From positions 18,002,501 through 18,066,500 of the forward strand of contig AP031356.1 of NCBI GenBank assembly GCA_037833965.1: a DNA stretch of 64,000 nt, given 5' to 3'. This document shows, piece after piece, positions 1-9,400 of this stretch. The DNA comes from Marchantia polymorpha subsp. ruderalis. Its lineage: Eukaryota; Streptophyta; Marchantiopsida; Marchantiales; Marchantiaceae. The notes under the pieces were generated by a model. That model made no database searches and was not told the DNA's origin. It worked only from the letters and a program-made list of their open reading frames with translations. Positions within the stretch are counted from its first letter, which is position 1, and each line of letters begins with the position of its first letter. Both the position numbers and the translations under genes were made by a program.

Positions 1-239
1 TGCGAACAATATCGAATGAACTTGGAGGTGGTCGGACTCAACGAGTTGTTTTCACCTACCAGATGTGAATAGCCCATGCAATGGGTGAAAAGAATTCTTG
101 TCGGTGAAAAAAAATTCAGTCTGATTATGCTCCGCTCAGCCTCTGCACCAAACTGTCTGCCCAGTTTCACAAAATATGTTTCATCATCTTCTTCTGAGAC
201 GCCAGCCAGAGGCATGTGATACCTGTAGAAGTTCCTCAA
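1..239 (-). pseudogene. Receptor-like kinase fragment, copy 1 (cut by window edge)
   Basis: Upstream (N-terminal) part of the kinase-derived open frame that is complete in the later copies. Only the non-diagnostic half is inside the window here; the motif-bearing half lies to the left. The assignment rests on identity with 11670-11908. Confidence 0.5.
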
Positions 240-982
240 TAAAGCTCGTCCAGACTACTGCATTAGACTTCCTGCACTTCATTCTGTCCTACAGCGGAAG
301 CAGGGACAAAGTAATAAGCAAGGTACAGGTCTAGCGAGTTTTAACTTTTTGGTCCAAATACAAGATTGTACCAAAAAGACAGATTGTGTAAAACTGTTTC
401 ATATGCTGATCAGATCTTGCTGAACTGCACGTATATAATTTACATGCATTTGTCGTTTCTTTCAATTACCGCCTGCATCTAGATACTTAATGGAACTACG
501 GGAATCAAGCAACAGGATGCTCAAGCATATTATCACACATAGTTTATGGAAGGAAGAAACTCAACAAATTCAATTCACCGTGAGGTGTTTCATCAACTCA
601 GAGATGACGCACAGAAGACAATGATAGCAATTATCTAGAATGAGATCGAAACCAGACAATACGCCGTCTGGACTTGCGGATCACCAAGTATCCGGATATT
701 TCAAACTAGCTCACAGATCACAAAAAGCCGCCAACATCTGAACAGTGGAGAATCAGTGCGGCGGTGACAGGACTCAAGAGACCGAATTCTTGATCGAGAG
801 AAGCCGGTGAGTCTTAAGTTCGTTGGCTAAGCAGAAGAGAGCTCTCGAGAAAAAGACATCAGAAATAAATGTTGATGGTGGAATGTGCGCAAAAGTAAGT
901 GTCTTTACGATGTAGGTCAACCGTACACTGCAAAATAAGGGAAAATCTGTTAGAAATCAAAGAGACCTATTCTCTGAATGGA
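240..982. other. Non-coding stretch before the hairpin region
   Basis: No open frame or recognisable element. Moderately AT-rich. Present in all four copies (11909-12651, 23578-24320, 35243-35985). Confidence 0.6.
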
Positions 983-1025
983 CCAAGAGTCCACAGAGGC
1001 ATGTGATGCCTCTGTGGACTCTTGG
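983..1025. repeat. Perfect hairpin A (20-bp arms, 3-nt loop)
   Basis: Arms 983-1002 and 1006-1025 are exact reverse complements (ccaagagtccacagaggcat) around a gtg loop. Copies at 12652-12694, 24321-24363 and 35986-36028. No flanking target duplication is evident. Confidence 0.95.
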
Positions 1026-1203
1026 CGTTTCTTATTACAAACCCACGAGCTTGACATCGATGAACAGGTTTAATTCATGTTAATTACACTCCAGTTCATC
1101 AAAAAGCACTAGACTCTAAGATCGACATAAGAAGCATTTTGACAACTTTCTATACGAAGCGAATGAGTCCGGGAAGATGTCGTTTATTATCTGATCAGGC
1201 CGC

Positions 1204-1239
1204 ATCGAGTTCAGCATCCTCCGATCGAGTTCAGCATCC
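1204..1239. repeat. 20-bp tandem duplication
   Basis: The 16-mer atcgagttcagcatcc occurs at 1204-1219 and again at 1224-1239. It lies just upstream of hairpin B and is repeated in every unit. Confidence 0.85.
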
Positions 1240-1278
1240 GAGTACTCCAATTTCGGGTGGTACAACACCTCTGATCCG

Positions 1279-1350
1279 TTTATTGCAGCAATAAGGACAA
1301 TCCAAATCGAAATGATGTTCGATTTGGATTGTCCTTATTGCTGCAATAAA
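1279..1350. repeat. Perfect hairpin B (33-bp arms, 6-nt loop)
   Basis: Arms 1279-1311 and 1318-1350 pair without mismatch around atgatg. This is the longest mismatch-free stem in the unit. Copies at 12948-13019, 24617-24688 and 36282-36353. The sequence is unrelated to hairpin A. Confidence 0.95.
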
Positions 1351-1513
1351 TAGTATACTCAATCGGTCGGTCAGTTGTACACATGCACATCGACAGTTCT
1401 GAGTACACATTGCAAGTGCTTGAAAATTACACGGTGAAGTTCCAACTCCCACGATAATGAGGATGTAATTTTGCTGTTCCCTGAGCTGATACCACAACTC
1501 GTGCGTAAGTCGC

Positions 1514-1570
1514 GCTTCAAATTGAATTACTGACCACGCGTTTCGCGTGGTCAGTGTTTAAATTTGAAGC
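1514..1570. repeat. Hairpin C (27-bp arms, 3 mismatches, 3-nt loop)
   Basis: Inner 12 bp (actgaccacgcg, 1529-1540, with 1544-1555) pair perfectly around ttt. The outer part (gcttcaaatt at 1514-1523 with 1561-1570) pairs again after three mismatches. Copies at 13183-13239, 24852-24908 and 36517-36573. Confidence 0.9.
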
Positions 1571-2551
1571 CCGAACGTTTCGCTGTCCAGATGTTCTGCG
1601 GAAGAGTTTCACGGGAAGTCTGAGTTTCGCAGGAGCCCATAGCCCCAAGAGCATACGTTGGACAAATACCGATGGTTCCAAAGTTTCATCAAACCTAGCG
1701 CATCATCATGAAGGCAACGCACGCCCAGGCGTATATTGCAACGGTGACATCTCTCCAGGAAATATCCCCTTCCACTTGCTATTTGATTCTTTCTTCGGAC
1801 CCCTTGAATAATAGAATTGTAGAGCCAGTGCTGAGAATTCCTACATTAAAATCCATACGAATGTTATGTACTTTTCCACATCTAAATTAGAGTCAGCTGT
1901 CACGATATACTTGAATCTTGAAATTCGCAGGATAAACGAGAGTTAGTTCCAAAAGCTGGGTCCAAGAAACGCACACGATTGTTTTGCAGAGCTTAAGCTA
2001 TGAACTACTGCCCCAAAAGCACAGGCATCGAGTACTTTGGCAGGCAAAAGGGCGAAAAGCATCCGAGTTGCAAAATCCACCTGCAACAGGCGGGTGATGA
2101 CGGCTTCAGCTGCGCCAGTTATACTCATCAAGGTAGCCAGCGCCTCATTGTCGACGGCCCCATTTCCCTCGCCAGCAACCTAAAGCATCTAGCGGCGACT
2201 GAAAATCCGACAATTCTCAGGTGTGGGCAAATCTTTCAACTATCTGACTTCCTGGACGCGGAAACCGATCCAGAACTGCGCCAAGGATCCGAACTCATAA
2301 CACCACCGGCGTGTGCACTTTCTCCGGTACCCTTTTCCTCGCTAGAGTCACTCTTGCGAGGAAAAAGATACAGAGAGAGGGCACACTCTTGAGTCACAGA
2401 GGTCCGCCACAATCGGTGATGTAGAATGTGAGTGCAGAGCTCAGCACTCAGATTCTAGATCAAGGAATGAGAGATTCTCTTACGTCTGTCAATTTAAGCT
2501 CGGGCTGATTGATGGTAGCGCCCGAATCCGTTTTGCGATGTGATCCCCCCA
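1571..2551. other. Stretch of unknown content between hairpins C and D
   Basis: Holds one open frame of 130 codons on the plus strand (2000-2392) and short frames on the minus strand. None carries a motif I recognise. One minus-strand segment (about 1943-2131) has a faint DxxAFGxVV pattern like kinase subdomain IX, which could be more of the kinase debris, but the match is too short to call. Confidence 0.4.
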
Positions 2552-2608
2552 CACGTACAATTCTGAGGGCAACTGTCTGATAAATGTTTGCCCTCAGAAT
2601 TGTACGTG
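2552..2608. repeat. Perfect hairpin D (21-bp arms, 15-nt loop)
   Basis: Arms 2552-2572 (starts cacgtacaattctgaggg) and 2588-2608 are exact reverse complements. Copies at 14221-14277, 25890-25946 and 37555-37611. Confidence 0.95.
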
Positions 2609-2788
2609 GCGCGGAATCAATGAATGGCGCACTGTCGGCGTCACTGACAACATTTCGAAATATCATTAAACGTTGTTCAGCGCATTCAACGTTGACAGAT
2701 TCAAACGCTATTCAAATCTGTGAGTTACAATTACGGGTTTGAACGCGTGTAAATTTTCTTCCACTTTTGGCTACGCGGGAGAAACTTG

Positions 2789-2795
2789 TATAAAT
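2789..2795 (+). promoter_or_regulatory. Candidate TATA box upstream of hairpins E and F
   Basis: TATAAAT preceded by a GC-richer stretch and followed about 30 bp later by a CA/CT-rich start-like sequence. A transcript starting near 2820 would run through hairpins E and F. No protein-coding frame follows. It could instead be the core of an old unrecognised element. Motif only. Copies at 14458-14464, 26127-26133 and 37792-37798. Confidence 0.3.
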
Positions 2796-2963
2796 GCACC
2801 GGCAGTCGTCACAATTCACACTCTCACGGACTACAGTTCAGCTGGCACTTGTGACCTGCACGGTAGACCGTACCTCCGAGCTGCAATTATTTTCCTGAGT
2901 ACAGGAATAAGTAAATAACCAAATAACTGAACCTGCTTGTATTTCTTCTATGACTTGACTTTT

Positions 2964-3048
2964 TTGGGTTCTTTTTCTCCCTATGTAACCAAGGCTACAT
3001 CGCACGAGAGGATGTAACCTTGGTTACATAGGGAGAAAAAGAACCCAA
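2964..3048. repeat. Hairpin E (38-bp arms, 1 mismatch, 9-nt loop)
   Basis: Arms 2964-3001 and 3011-3048. The outer 31 bp pair perfectly, then one mismatch, then six more pairs. The loop gcacgagag (3002-3010) is exactly complementary to 3062-3070 in hairpin F. Copies at 14633-14717, 26302-26386 and 37967-38051. Confidence 0.95.
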
Positions 3049-3108
3049 TGAAACTTCATCGCTCTCGTGCATTCTATGAGAATCGCACAAGAGCGATGAA
3101 GTTTCATT
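3047..3108. repeat. Hairpin F (24-bp arms, 1 mismatch)
   Basis: Arms 3047-3070 (starts aatgaaacttcatcgctc) and 3085-3108 pair with one mismatch. The loop can form a further short stem (attct/agaat). It shares two bases with the end of hairpin E, so the two stems sit back to back. Copies at 14716-14777, 26385-26446 and 38050-38111. Confidence 0.95.
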
Positions 3109-3410
3109 GCAAGAAATGCAATGAGGCTTTTCTTAGGTGTAGTAAGTTGCACTCATGAAAGCAAAACTACTCTCTGCGCCGGGTGTTGGACTTCAATGAA
3201 AGATGCCAAAAACAGATTATAAGTTTTCCTTATAGACAAGAGTGACGACTCCATGCCGGAGTAAAGAGGCTGTAATATGCATCTCGATCGACTGAAACTG
3301 TATTGACCTACGTGGATAAACGTGAATGGTTGTAGCCTGCAACCATCCAGTGTTGCCGCACAACCAAATTTTTCGAGGCATGCCCGTGCCCCCATGCCCG
3401 TATCACAAAA

Positions 3411-3435
3411 TATATATATATATATATATATATAT
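3411..3435. repeat. TA microsatellite, 12 repeats in copy 1
   Basis: (TA)12 plus t. Copy 2: 15080-15104, also 12. Copy 3: 26749-26769, 10 repeats. Copy 4: 38414-38434, 10 repeats. This accounts for the 4-bp shortening of units 3 and 4. Confidence 0.95.
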
Positions 3436-3536
3436 TCTATCCATCGAAAATGTACGTAGGTGAAATTCAAACCGAAAAGCTCCTATAACTTTGTTTCCAC
3501 GTACGTACATGCGTTGCATGGAAGAATGCAAATAAT

Positions 3537-3567
3537 GCATGCCCCCTGCCCTCGCCCGGGGGCATGC
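3537..3567. repeat. GC-rich hairpin G (10-bp arms)
   Basis: gcatgccccc (3537-3546) pairs with gggggcatgc (3558-3567). It forms the inner edge of the right arm of the foldback structure. Copies at 15206-15236, 26871-26901 and 38536-38566. Confidence 0.9.
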
Positions 3568-3754
3568 CTTTCAGGTTGTGCCTCCAACACTAGTTGCAAG
3601 CCAACTTACCCATCAAATTAGTTGCCATCAAATTACTATTTCAGCGGAAGGTCACGAGTACTACATTGTCCACGTGAAAACAATTCGTGTTTTGGTCTAC
3701 AACCTGAACCGAATGCTCATGGATAAGGTGCAGATAACTCCCTTTCCTTCCCAG

Positions 3755-4423
3755 CTCAAGACTAACCTCATTTTTTATAGCTTCCAGCTTTACAACTTCA
3801 AATTATCTTGTGCTCAATTCTTGCAGATTTCCATAAGAAAGTTTATTCCAAAAGATGCAAATTGATTGCATGAATTTCAACATTTTTCAGAAAGACATCA
3901 TAAATGATATAAGCGATTTATAGCCTGATTGCTTATTTCTAAATGTTAGTGTTTCTATTCATGATTATTTATGATTCCAAAAAAAAATTTGTAAATATTG
4001 ATATTTTTCACTTGCATGTTTGACCAATGTTCATGTAAAATTTTAAGAACCTCAAACATAGAAGTGATTGGATTCCACCTAAGTTCATTTATGTTTCATA
4101 CATAAAATGAACATCTCAAGACTAACCTCATTTTTCTTTTATAGCTTCCGTTTTTATCTTGTGCTCAATTCTTGCAGATTTACATAAGAAAGTTTATTCC
4201 AAAAGATGCAAATTGATTGCATGAGTTTTAATATTTTTCAGAAAGACATCACAAATGATATAAGCAATTTATAACCTGATTTCTTGTTTCTAAATGTTAG
4301 TGTTTCTATTCATGATTATCTACAATTCCAAACAAAAAAAAATGTAAAAATTGATGTTTTTTCACTTGCATGTTTGACCAATGTTCATATAAAATTTCAA
4401 GAACCTCAAACATAGAAGTGATT
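3755..4423. repeat. Tandem direct repeat, two copies of about 315 bp
   Basis: 3755-4069 and 4115-4423 are similar throughout, both starting ctcaagactaacctcat and ending catagaagtgatt, with scattered substitutions and small indels. The 45-bp spacer contains a short stem (gttcatttatg with cataaaatgaac). AT-rich and non-coding. The divergence between the two halves shows the duplication predates the unit amplification. Copies at 15424-16092, 27089-27757 and 38754-39422. Confidence 0.9.
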
Positions 4424-5505
4424 TTTTCTAGATAAAAATTTATTTATTATTTCTTCGCATTTATTTTAGATAATTACTTAGATCTCATTGAAAAATCTGT
4501 ACTATTGTAAATGGAGCCTATCATTTTCAAAAATCGGCGGTATTCGAATGATGATATACATCCTTACTCTGGTTCATAACTCATAGCACTAGTGTGGTGT
4601 TAGAAAATAATTCTCAGAATGATATTTGAATTCTCGAATTTTCAACACCTAGAACAATCCAGAATTAACCTCATCAGTTTCTTTTTTCATGGGAGTGAAC
4701 GAAGACACCGGTATAAATGGTTAAATTCTAGATATGTAACATTTCCCGAAGACCCCTGAGGTTATAAGCGCCACCGAAATTCTTGTCATCCCGGCTGTTG
4801 TGATGCGCTGAATCGTGCCTGCATCCGTAGACGAAAAAATAGGTTAAAGCTTCAATAGGAAGACGAGAGATGTGGATTGGCAGTTGTTAGACTGGAAATC
4901 ATTTCAGATACATGTCTCTAAGTTGCAAACCTCTTATATTTTCAAGCTAAGTCGAGAACAAAAGTACAAAGAGATGCATGCCCTCTAGTGTAGACTGGTA
5001 GGCCATGCCATGGTATTGAACGGGGGGTTACGACTAACAAAAGGAGAAATGGCAAAGCAAACTGGAACTCTCTGTTTAATCTTGAAAGACTAGAAAGCTA
5101 GTAATAAAAGTCAACCAAAATCCTTTTGCGAGCCTATTGAGGTGAAAGCCTTAATAGGCTGCCCTTCACCAGTTCTCCACGTCAGAGTTGCCAAGTCAGT
5201 GCTCGCATCCCATCATCTCATCATCTTTCACCCACGCCATTCTTCGACCTTATTACCTTGGACCCAGGTCTGCTCTTCTTCGGGTGTTCCATTCCTGTCC
5301 AACTTTTTTCATTTGGTCATGGGACCTGTCGAACTTGAGTGCAAATGCAATGTGGACTCTGTTTTGCTACATTTGTGTTAAAAGATGTGTTAAAAGCTTT
5401 GTGTGGAGAGATCAATAAGAATTCGAGAGCGAAGATTCAAACTACAGTACAAAGATACGTACGGTTCTGACGGGGTTCGCAGGCGGCCAGGCGCTCGGGC
5501 GCAGA
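4424..5505. other. AT-rich stretch without recognised features
   Basis: Short open frames only, none with a recognisable motif. Nothing further supported. Repeated in all units. Confidence 0.5.
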
Positions 5506-5680
5506 TCAATCAAGACCTTGGAGGTCGGTGTGAGCGCATAGAGGCCAAGAGGCGCCTCAGCGCAGATGAGTCAAGACCTTTTCGGGAGCCTAAAGTCGCA
5601 ATTAGTCAAGACCTTGGAGGTCCGTGGGAGCGCATAGAGGCCAAGACGCGCCCCAGCGCAAATCAGTCAAGATCCTTGCG
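5506..5680. repeat. Composite minisatellite-like repeat (61 + 35 bp)
   Basis: The core tcaagacctt recurs with its caag at 5511, 5572, 5607 and, as tcaagatcctt, at 5668. Spacings are 61, 35 and 61, giving a 96-bp higher-order period. The 61-bp module carries ggaggtc, gagcgcatagaggccaag and cagcgca. It lies about 200 bp upstream of the candidate transporter promoter and could be a regulatory repeat. It is open in one plus-strand frame (5403-5978), but that frame has no family features. Copies at +11669, +23334 and +34999. Confidence 0.75.
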
Positions 5681-5879
5681 GGGCAATGTTCGGGGCGAGA
5701 GACAGCTGCTTCCAATTTATACGCCCGCCTGCGCCTACAGAGGCATCCCTGCTTCTTGGGTGAACGTATGGCATCAGACATGTGTCACTAGCTCGAATTC
5801 AAATTCGAGTTTGAATTTGACCGGCCCACACGCGGGCTGTTTGTCATGGGGCCGAGCAACGGTACCGTCGGAAATTCCT

Positions 5880-5887
5880 TATTTAAA
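5880..5887 (+). promoter_or_regulatory. Candidate TATA box of the transporter gene
   Basis: TATTTAAA in a GC-rich setting, 530 bp before the proposed start codon. A start near 5912 would give a long leader containing hairpin H and several upstream ATGs. The nearer TATAAAG at 6403-6409 is only 8 bp from the ATG and therefore unlikely to drive it. Motif evidence only. Copies at 17549-17556, 29214-29221 and 40879-40886. Confidence 0.35.
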
Positions 5888-6069
5888 GCTGGTGGGGCCG
5901 GGGCGATTAGGGACGAGGGAGTTAGAGTGTGCTTGTTTTAAGCTCTCGTGTCTTTGGACAACCGTCAGCAGAGCATGATGGTATTTGTTGGCCTGGATGC
6001 TTCGTGAGTCTGAGTGTGTGCTTGTATTCCACTGGGCTCTCGGAGGGCGACTGGCGGTGGACTTGTTCT

Positions 6070-6128
6070 CCTTGCTCTACCGGACGATCGTTCCCGTGCC
6101 CAGGGAACGATCGTCCAGTAGAGCAAGG
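6070..6128. repeat. Hairpin H (26-bp arms, 1 mismatch, 7-nt loop)
   Basis: Arms 6070-6095 and 6103-6128 (starts ccttgctctac, includes ggacgatcgttccc) pair with one c/t mismatch. It falls in the presumed 5' leader of the transporter gene. Copies at 17739-17797, 29404-29462 and 41069-41127. Confidence 0.95.
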
Positions 6129-6416
6129 TCAATCACTTTGAGGAATTTGCAAGGTCATATGGTGTCGACATATTCTGTCCGGAGTGACAGAATTTGTTCG
6201 TTCGATTGACGAAATTTGCTCTGCTATATGTGGACGAGAGAATTTGGCAGTTCCTTTCCGACGAGCACATCGATAGAATACGAGCATTCCTGCCGCCGTC
6301 GAGCCTGTTCGCTTCCGTGCGCAGGCGGTGGAACCTGAGAGGGAGGCTCGGAGGCGGAGACGGTATCTGATGGGATAATGTGGATGAAGCGCACAGACTT
6401 GGTATAAAGAGCTGCC

Positions 6417-9400
6417 ATGGGGGAATTCGAGTCACAATCCGACGCCTGGGAAGCTAGGAAGTCCGATTGCGATTCTATGCCGCCCCCGGTTCCGATTCCG
6501 AGTCGAAGGGTGGCGAGACTCAGTCCATCGCTGAAACGAGAAAAACTGACAGCGCTCCCTCGTCGATCTGAACAGGTAAGTCCAAGCTGGATGCCTCTCG
6601 CCCGCCAAGTATAAAGTGCACGGAGACTCGAGCGAAATTCGCCAAGGCCCGATCTTCTTGGTCGAATCTGTGTGGGAGCCCGATCTTTGTTGTCGAATGA
6701 AAACGACGGGAGGGGTCGGAGAGGTAGAGGAAGAGCTAGGCTCTTCAGGAAAAGAAAAAATTAATTTTCTCACGATAGAATTTTGTTTGTGGGTGTTGGC
6801 ACGATTGAACTTTTTTTGTGGGCGTCGGCAGGAACGGAGGTTAAGGCCAAGTACGAGGGCGTCATGGCGCGTCTCAAATCCCGCTTGGAATTGTCTCTTT
6901 ACGGCAAGAGATTTTTCCAGCGAATGCAGGTGGCGCTGCGAAGTGGATGGGCGTGCTTGTTTGCAGGATGCGTCGTGCAATTCGGCTCGCCCATGAACCA
7001 CTGGCTGGCCATTCCCTTCTTCTCTCTAGTCATCTGCCTGAATATCATCGACTCGAGCATTGGCGCAGTTCTGCGAACTTCTGTCAGTGTCGTGGTCGGG
7101 ATGCTGGAAGCCATGACGGCCGGGACTCTCCTTTATTTGATTCTCGGGACCGACATGTCGCTGGTGTTGACCATTTTTTGCGTCTTCGTCTGCAGCTTCT
7201 GCGTAGCTTATCCGACGAGGCTGGTCGGTCAAGAGATGGCCAGAAAAAGTGTCGCTTGCGCTCATAGGAATAATTTTCACGGGCGCATACAATGGAATGA
7301 ACGACGGGAGCCTTTTATTTCTCGTCCGACTGATGTGCACGACGATGTTTGGAGTCTTTTGCGCCCTTCTCGCGGTTTGCATTCCAGTTCCCGGGCTAGC
7401 CTTTTGGGAGGTACTGTCAAGCTTCTCTCCCCTTACATATTGCACTGCAAGCACATTCAGCGCAAACCTCTCCCCTTCCATACTGCTGCTCGGAGTTTCT
7501 TCCTCCGACTCTTCAAATTTTCGAATATGACAAGTTGCTGCTGTTGTTTCGGTTCTTGTGGTTCTCGTGCATTCATGGGTCCAAATAAAGTTCTGCTCCA
7601 TCAGGTGATTTATGAAGAGATTCCCAGAAGACCATGGCATTGCGCAAGTTCTGTCCTACGAGATACTCTACCCGCCCTTCTGTGCTAGCCTGGTCGAGAG
7701 GGTACTTTTCCCCCTTCCTTCCTGCCATGGCGAATCGAAAGGGTCCGGAACTTAGCAATCTCTTTATGTTCAGTTCCAGATTACAATTTAGGTTCCTGAT
7801 TCACAAGCCCTTTACCTGCAGTCCCGTCATTCCCGTCCATTGACTTGTCGAATCCATAATTCCGTCGCGGCGGTGAAAATGTGATCTGAGCTTGACCTTA
7901 TTTCACTTCTCAATTAAGGTGCGGGACAGCGCTAAGTCCACTGTGAAGGGAGCCTCGAAACTCTACAGGACGTTGACGGAGGCATTTTGCGCCAAGGAAG
8001 TGAGCAAGATGTCGTCAATTTTTCTGCACGCTAAATTCCTGGCGAAAACAGCTGCAATCAGTCTGGAGGATCATAATAATAAATTGGTATGTCGTCACCA
8101 TTGACAATGTCGATTCCATACGCGGTGAGATTACAGAGAAAATACAGCAGCCCTGCCTGATCCTTGCAAGTAAGCGGAGAGTTTGTGAACGAGTGACATC
8201 GAGAATTGTGTCAGGTTCTGGCTGGACCTCTACATTCAAGTTATCCATTCTTCATGACGTTGTGTTTTGTACCACCAGGGCGATGCCTACTGGGAGTTGC
8301 GAGGGCTGAACATAATCCCATCACTGAAGCGGATGACCGAGGGGCTGAATGTGCTCAAACTGCACATGATGGGCATGTGCATGGCCCTGCAGTCAGGACT
8401 GATTTTGCAGTACATGCCCGGGACGATGGTTGTGATTCTGAAGGACAACTTGAAACGCCTCGTAGATCGCAGCAAGCAGATGCTTGATCTCACAGTGAGG
8501 TTGAAGAAGTCCAAGTCGGCACTGATCCTCAAAGAATCGCTGCTGGAATTGGCTAAGAAAGATCTGAACTCTTTTGACCATACCCTGAAGGAAGCTAGAG
8601 AGAAGAGTTACTACATCAAGCTCAAAGACGAGGATGAAAGCCTCCACAAGATCATCACCAACGCCAATCCAGAGGAGCAAATCACTGCTGCCGACAAGGG
8701 AGTGAAAAACCTCTTCCAAAGCATGGTGCCCACTTACTTTTTCCTCTTCAACCTCAGACTCTACTACACGGAGACGATGCAGATGCTCGACTGCGGAGAG
8801 GTGGCCGACCCCATCCAAGACATCGGCAACACAAGCTTCCACATGCCCGTGCTGCACCACGAGGTCCAGGACGGGCTTGCCGATACAGTGCAGGTGGTGG
8901 TGACTCCCGTGTCCGAGGAGGAGGCCAGAGAGCCGCTCAAGAATCCCATGCATAGAGCGGAGCATGTAGTTCCTCTGGGCGACGAGAAGGATGCCGGACT
9001 AGCAGCAGATCCACAGCACGCGACGTTCAGCAGGACTCTGTCCAACCCCATCACATTCAAGTGCATGGTGTGCCAGCGCCTGAAGAAAGAGCAGGCGGCC
9101 GCAGGACCTCAGGAGGACATAGCGGATGCTCCTTTGACGTGGTTAGTGAAGCAAGGGTGGAAGCGGTTCAAGCGAGAGCAGGCCCTCAGGGCTTTCAAGG
9201 TCTCGTTGGCTATGTCGCTTGCCGCCCTGGCAGGCTGCATGTACAACGAGGCCTACGCATTCTGGGCCATGGTGTCGGTGGCCTTCATCATGCAGAACCA
9301 ACAGGGCGGATCGTTCCGCATGGCTAATCTCAGGCTTCAGGGGACCGTGCTCGGGTCCATTTACGCGTATTTGATGTTGAATCTGATGAGCAAGCATCCC

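Larger units (their letters stand above)
3335..3602. repeat. Inverted repeat of about 45-50 bp around a (TA)n core, MITE-like
   Basis: The left arm (3335-3385: tgcaac, agtgttg, gcacaacc, aggcatgccc in order) recurs in reverse complement at the right (3558-3602) with small gaps. A TA microsatellite lies between the arms. The layout resembles a small non-autonomous foldback element, but no clear target duplication was found, so the family is unassigned. Copies at 15004-15271, 26673-26936 and 38338-38601. Confidence 0.5.

Noticed and set aside
1279-1350. Hairpin B as a conserved miRNA precursor
   Set aside because: The stem is fully paired over 33 bp, unlike conserved plant precursors, which carry mismatches. 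No known mature miRNA sequence was recognised.
2000-2392. 130-codon plus-strand frame in the hairpin region as a gene
   Set aside because: No recognisable motif, no hydrophobic or repeat pattern and no supporting splice sites. Its presence in all copies only reflects unit identity.
983-3108. Hairpin series as a CRISPR-like array
   Set aside because: The stems share no repeat sequence and are irregularly spaced, and the context is eukaryotic.
5403-5978. 191-codon frame over the composite repeat as a coding gene
   Set aside because: The repeated peptide (QDLGG..ERIEAK) is explained by the DNA repeat. Spacings of 61 and 35 are not multiples of three, so the repeat is not organised at protein level.
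6403-6409. TATAAAG as the transporter's TATA box
   Set aside because: It lies only 8 bp upstream of the proposed ATG, leaving no room for a start site and leader. It would fit only if translation starts at 6864.
7249-7530. Frame starting at 7249 as a separate small gene
   Set aside because: It is the continuation of transporter exon 2 after the A5 frameshift, and its 3' end runs into the intron.
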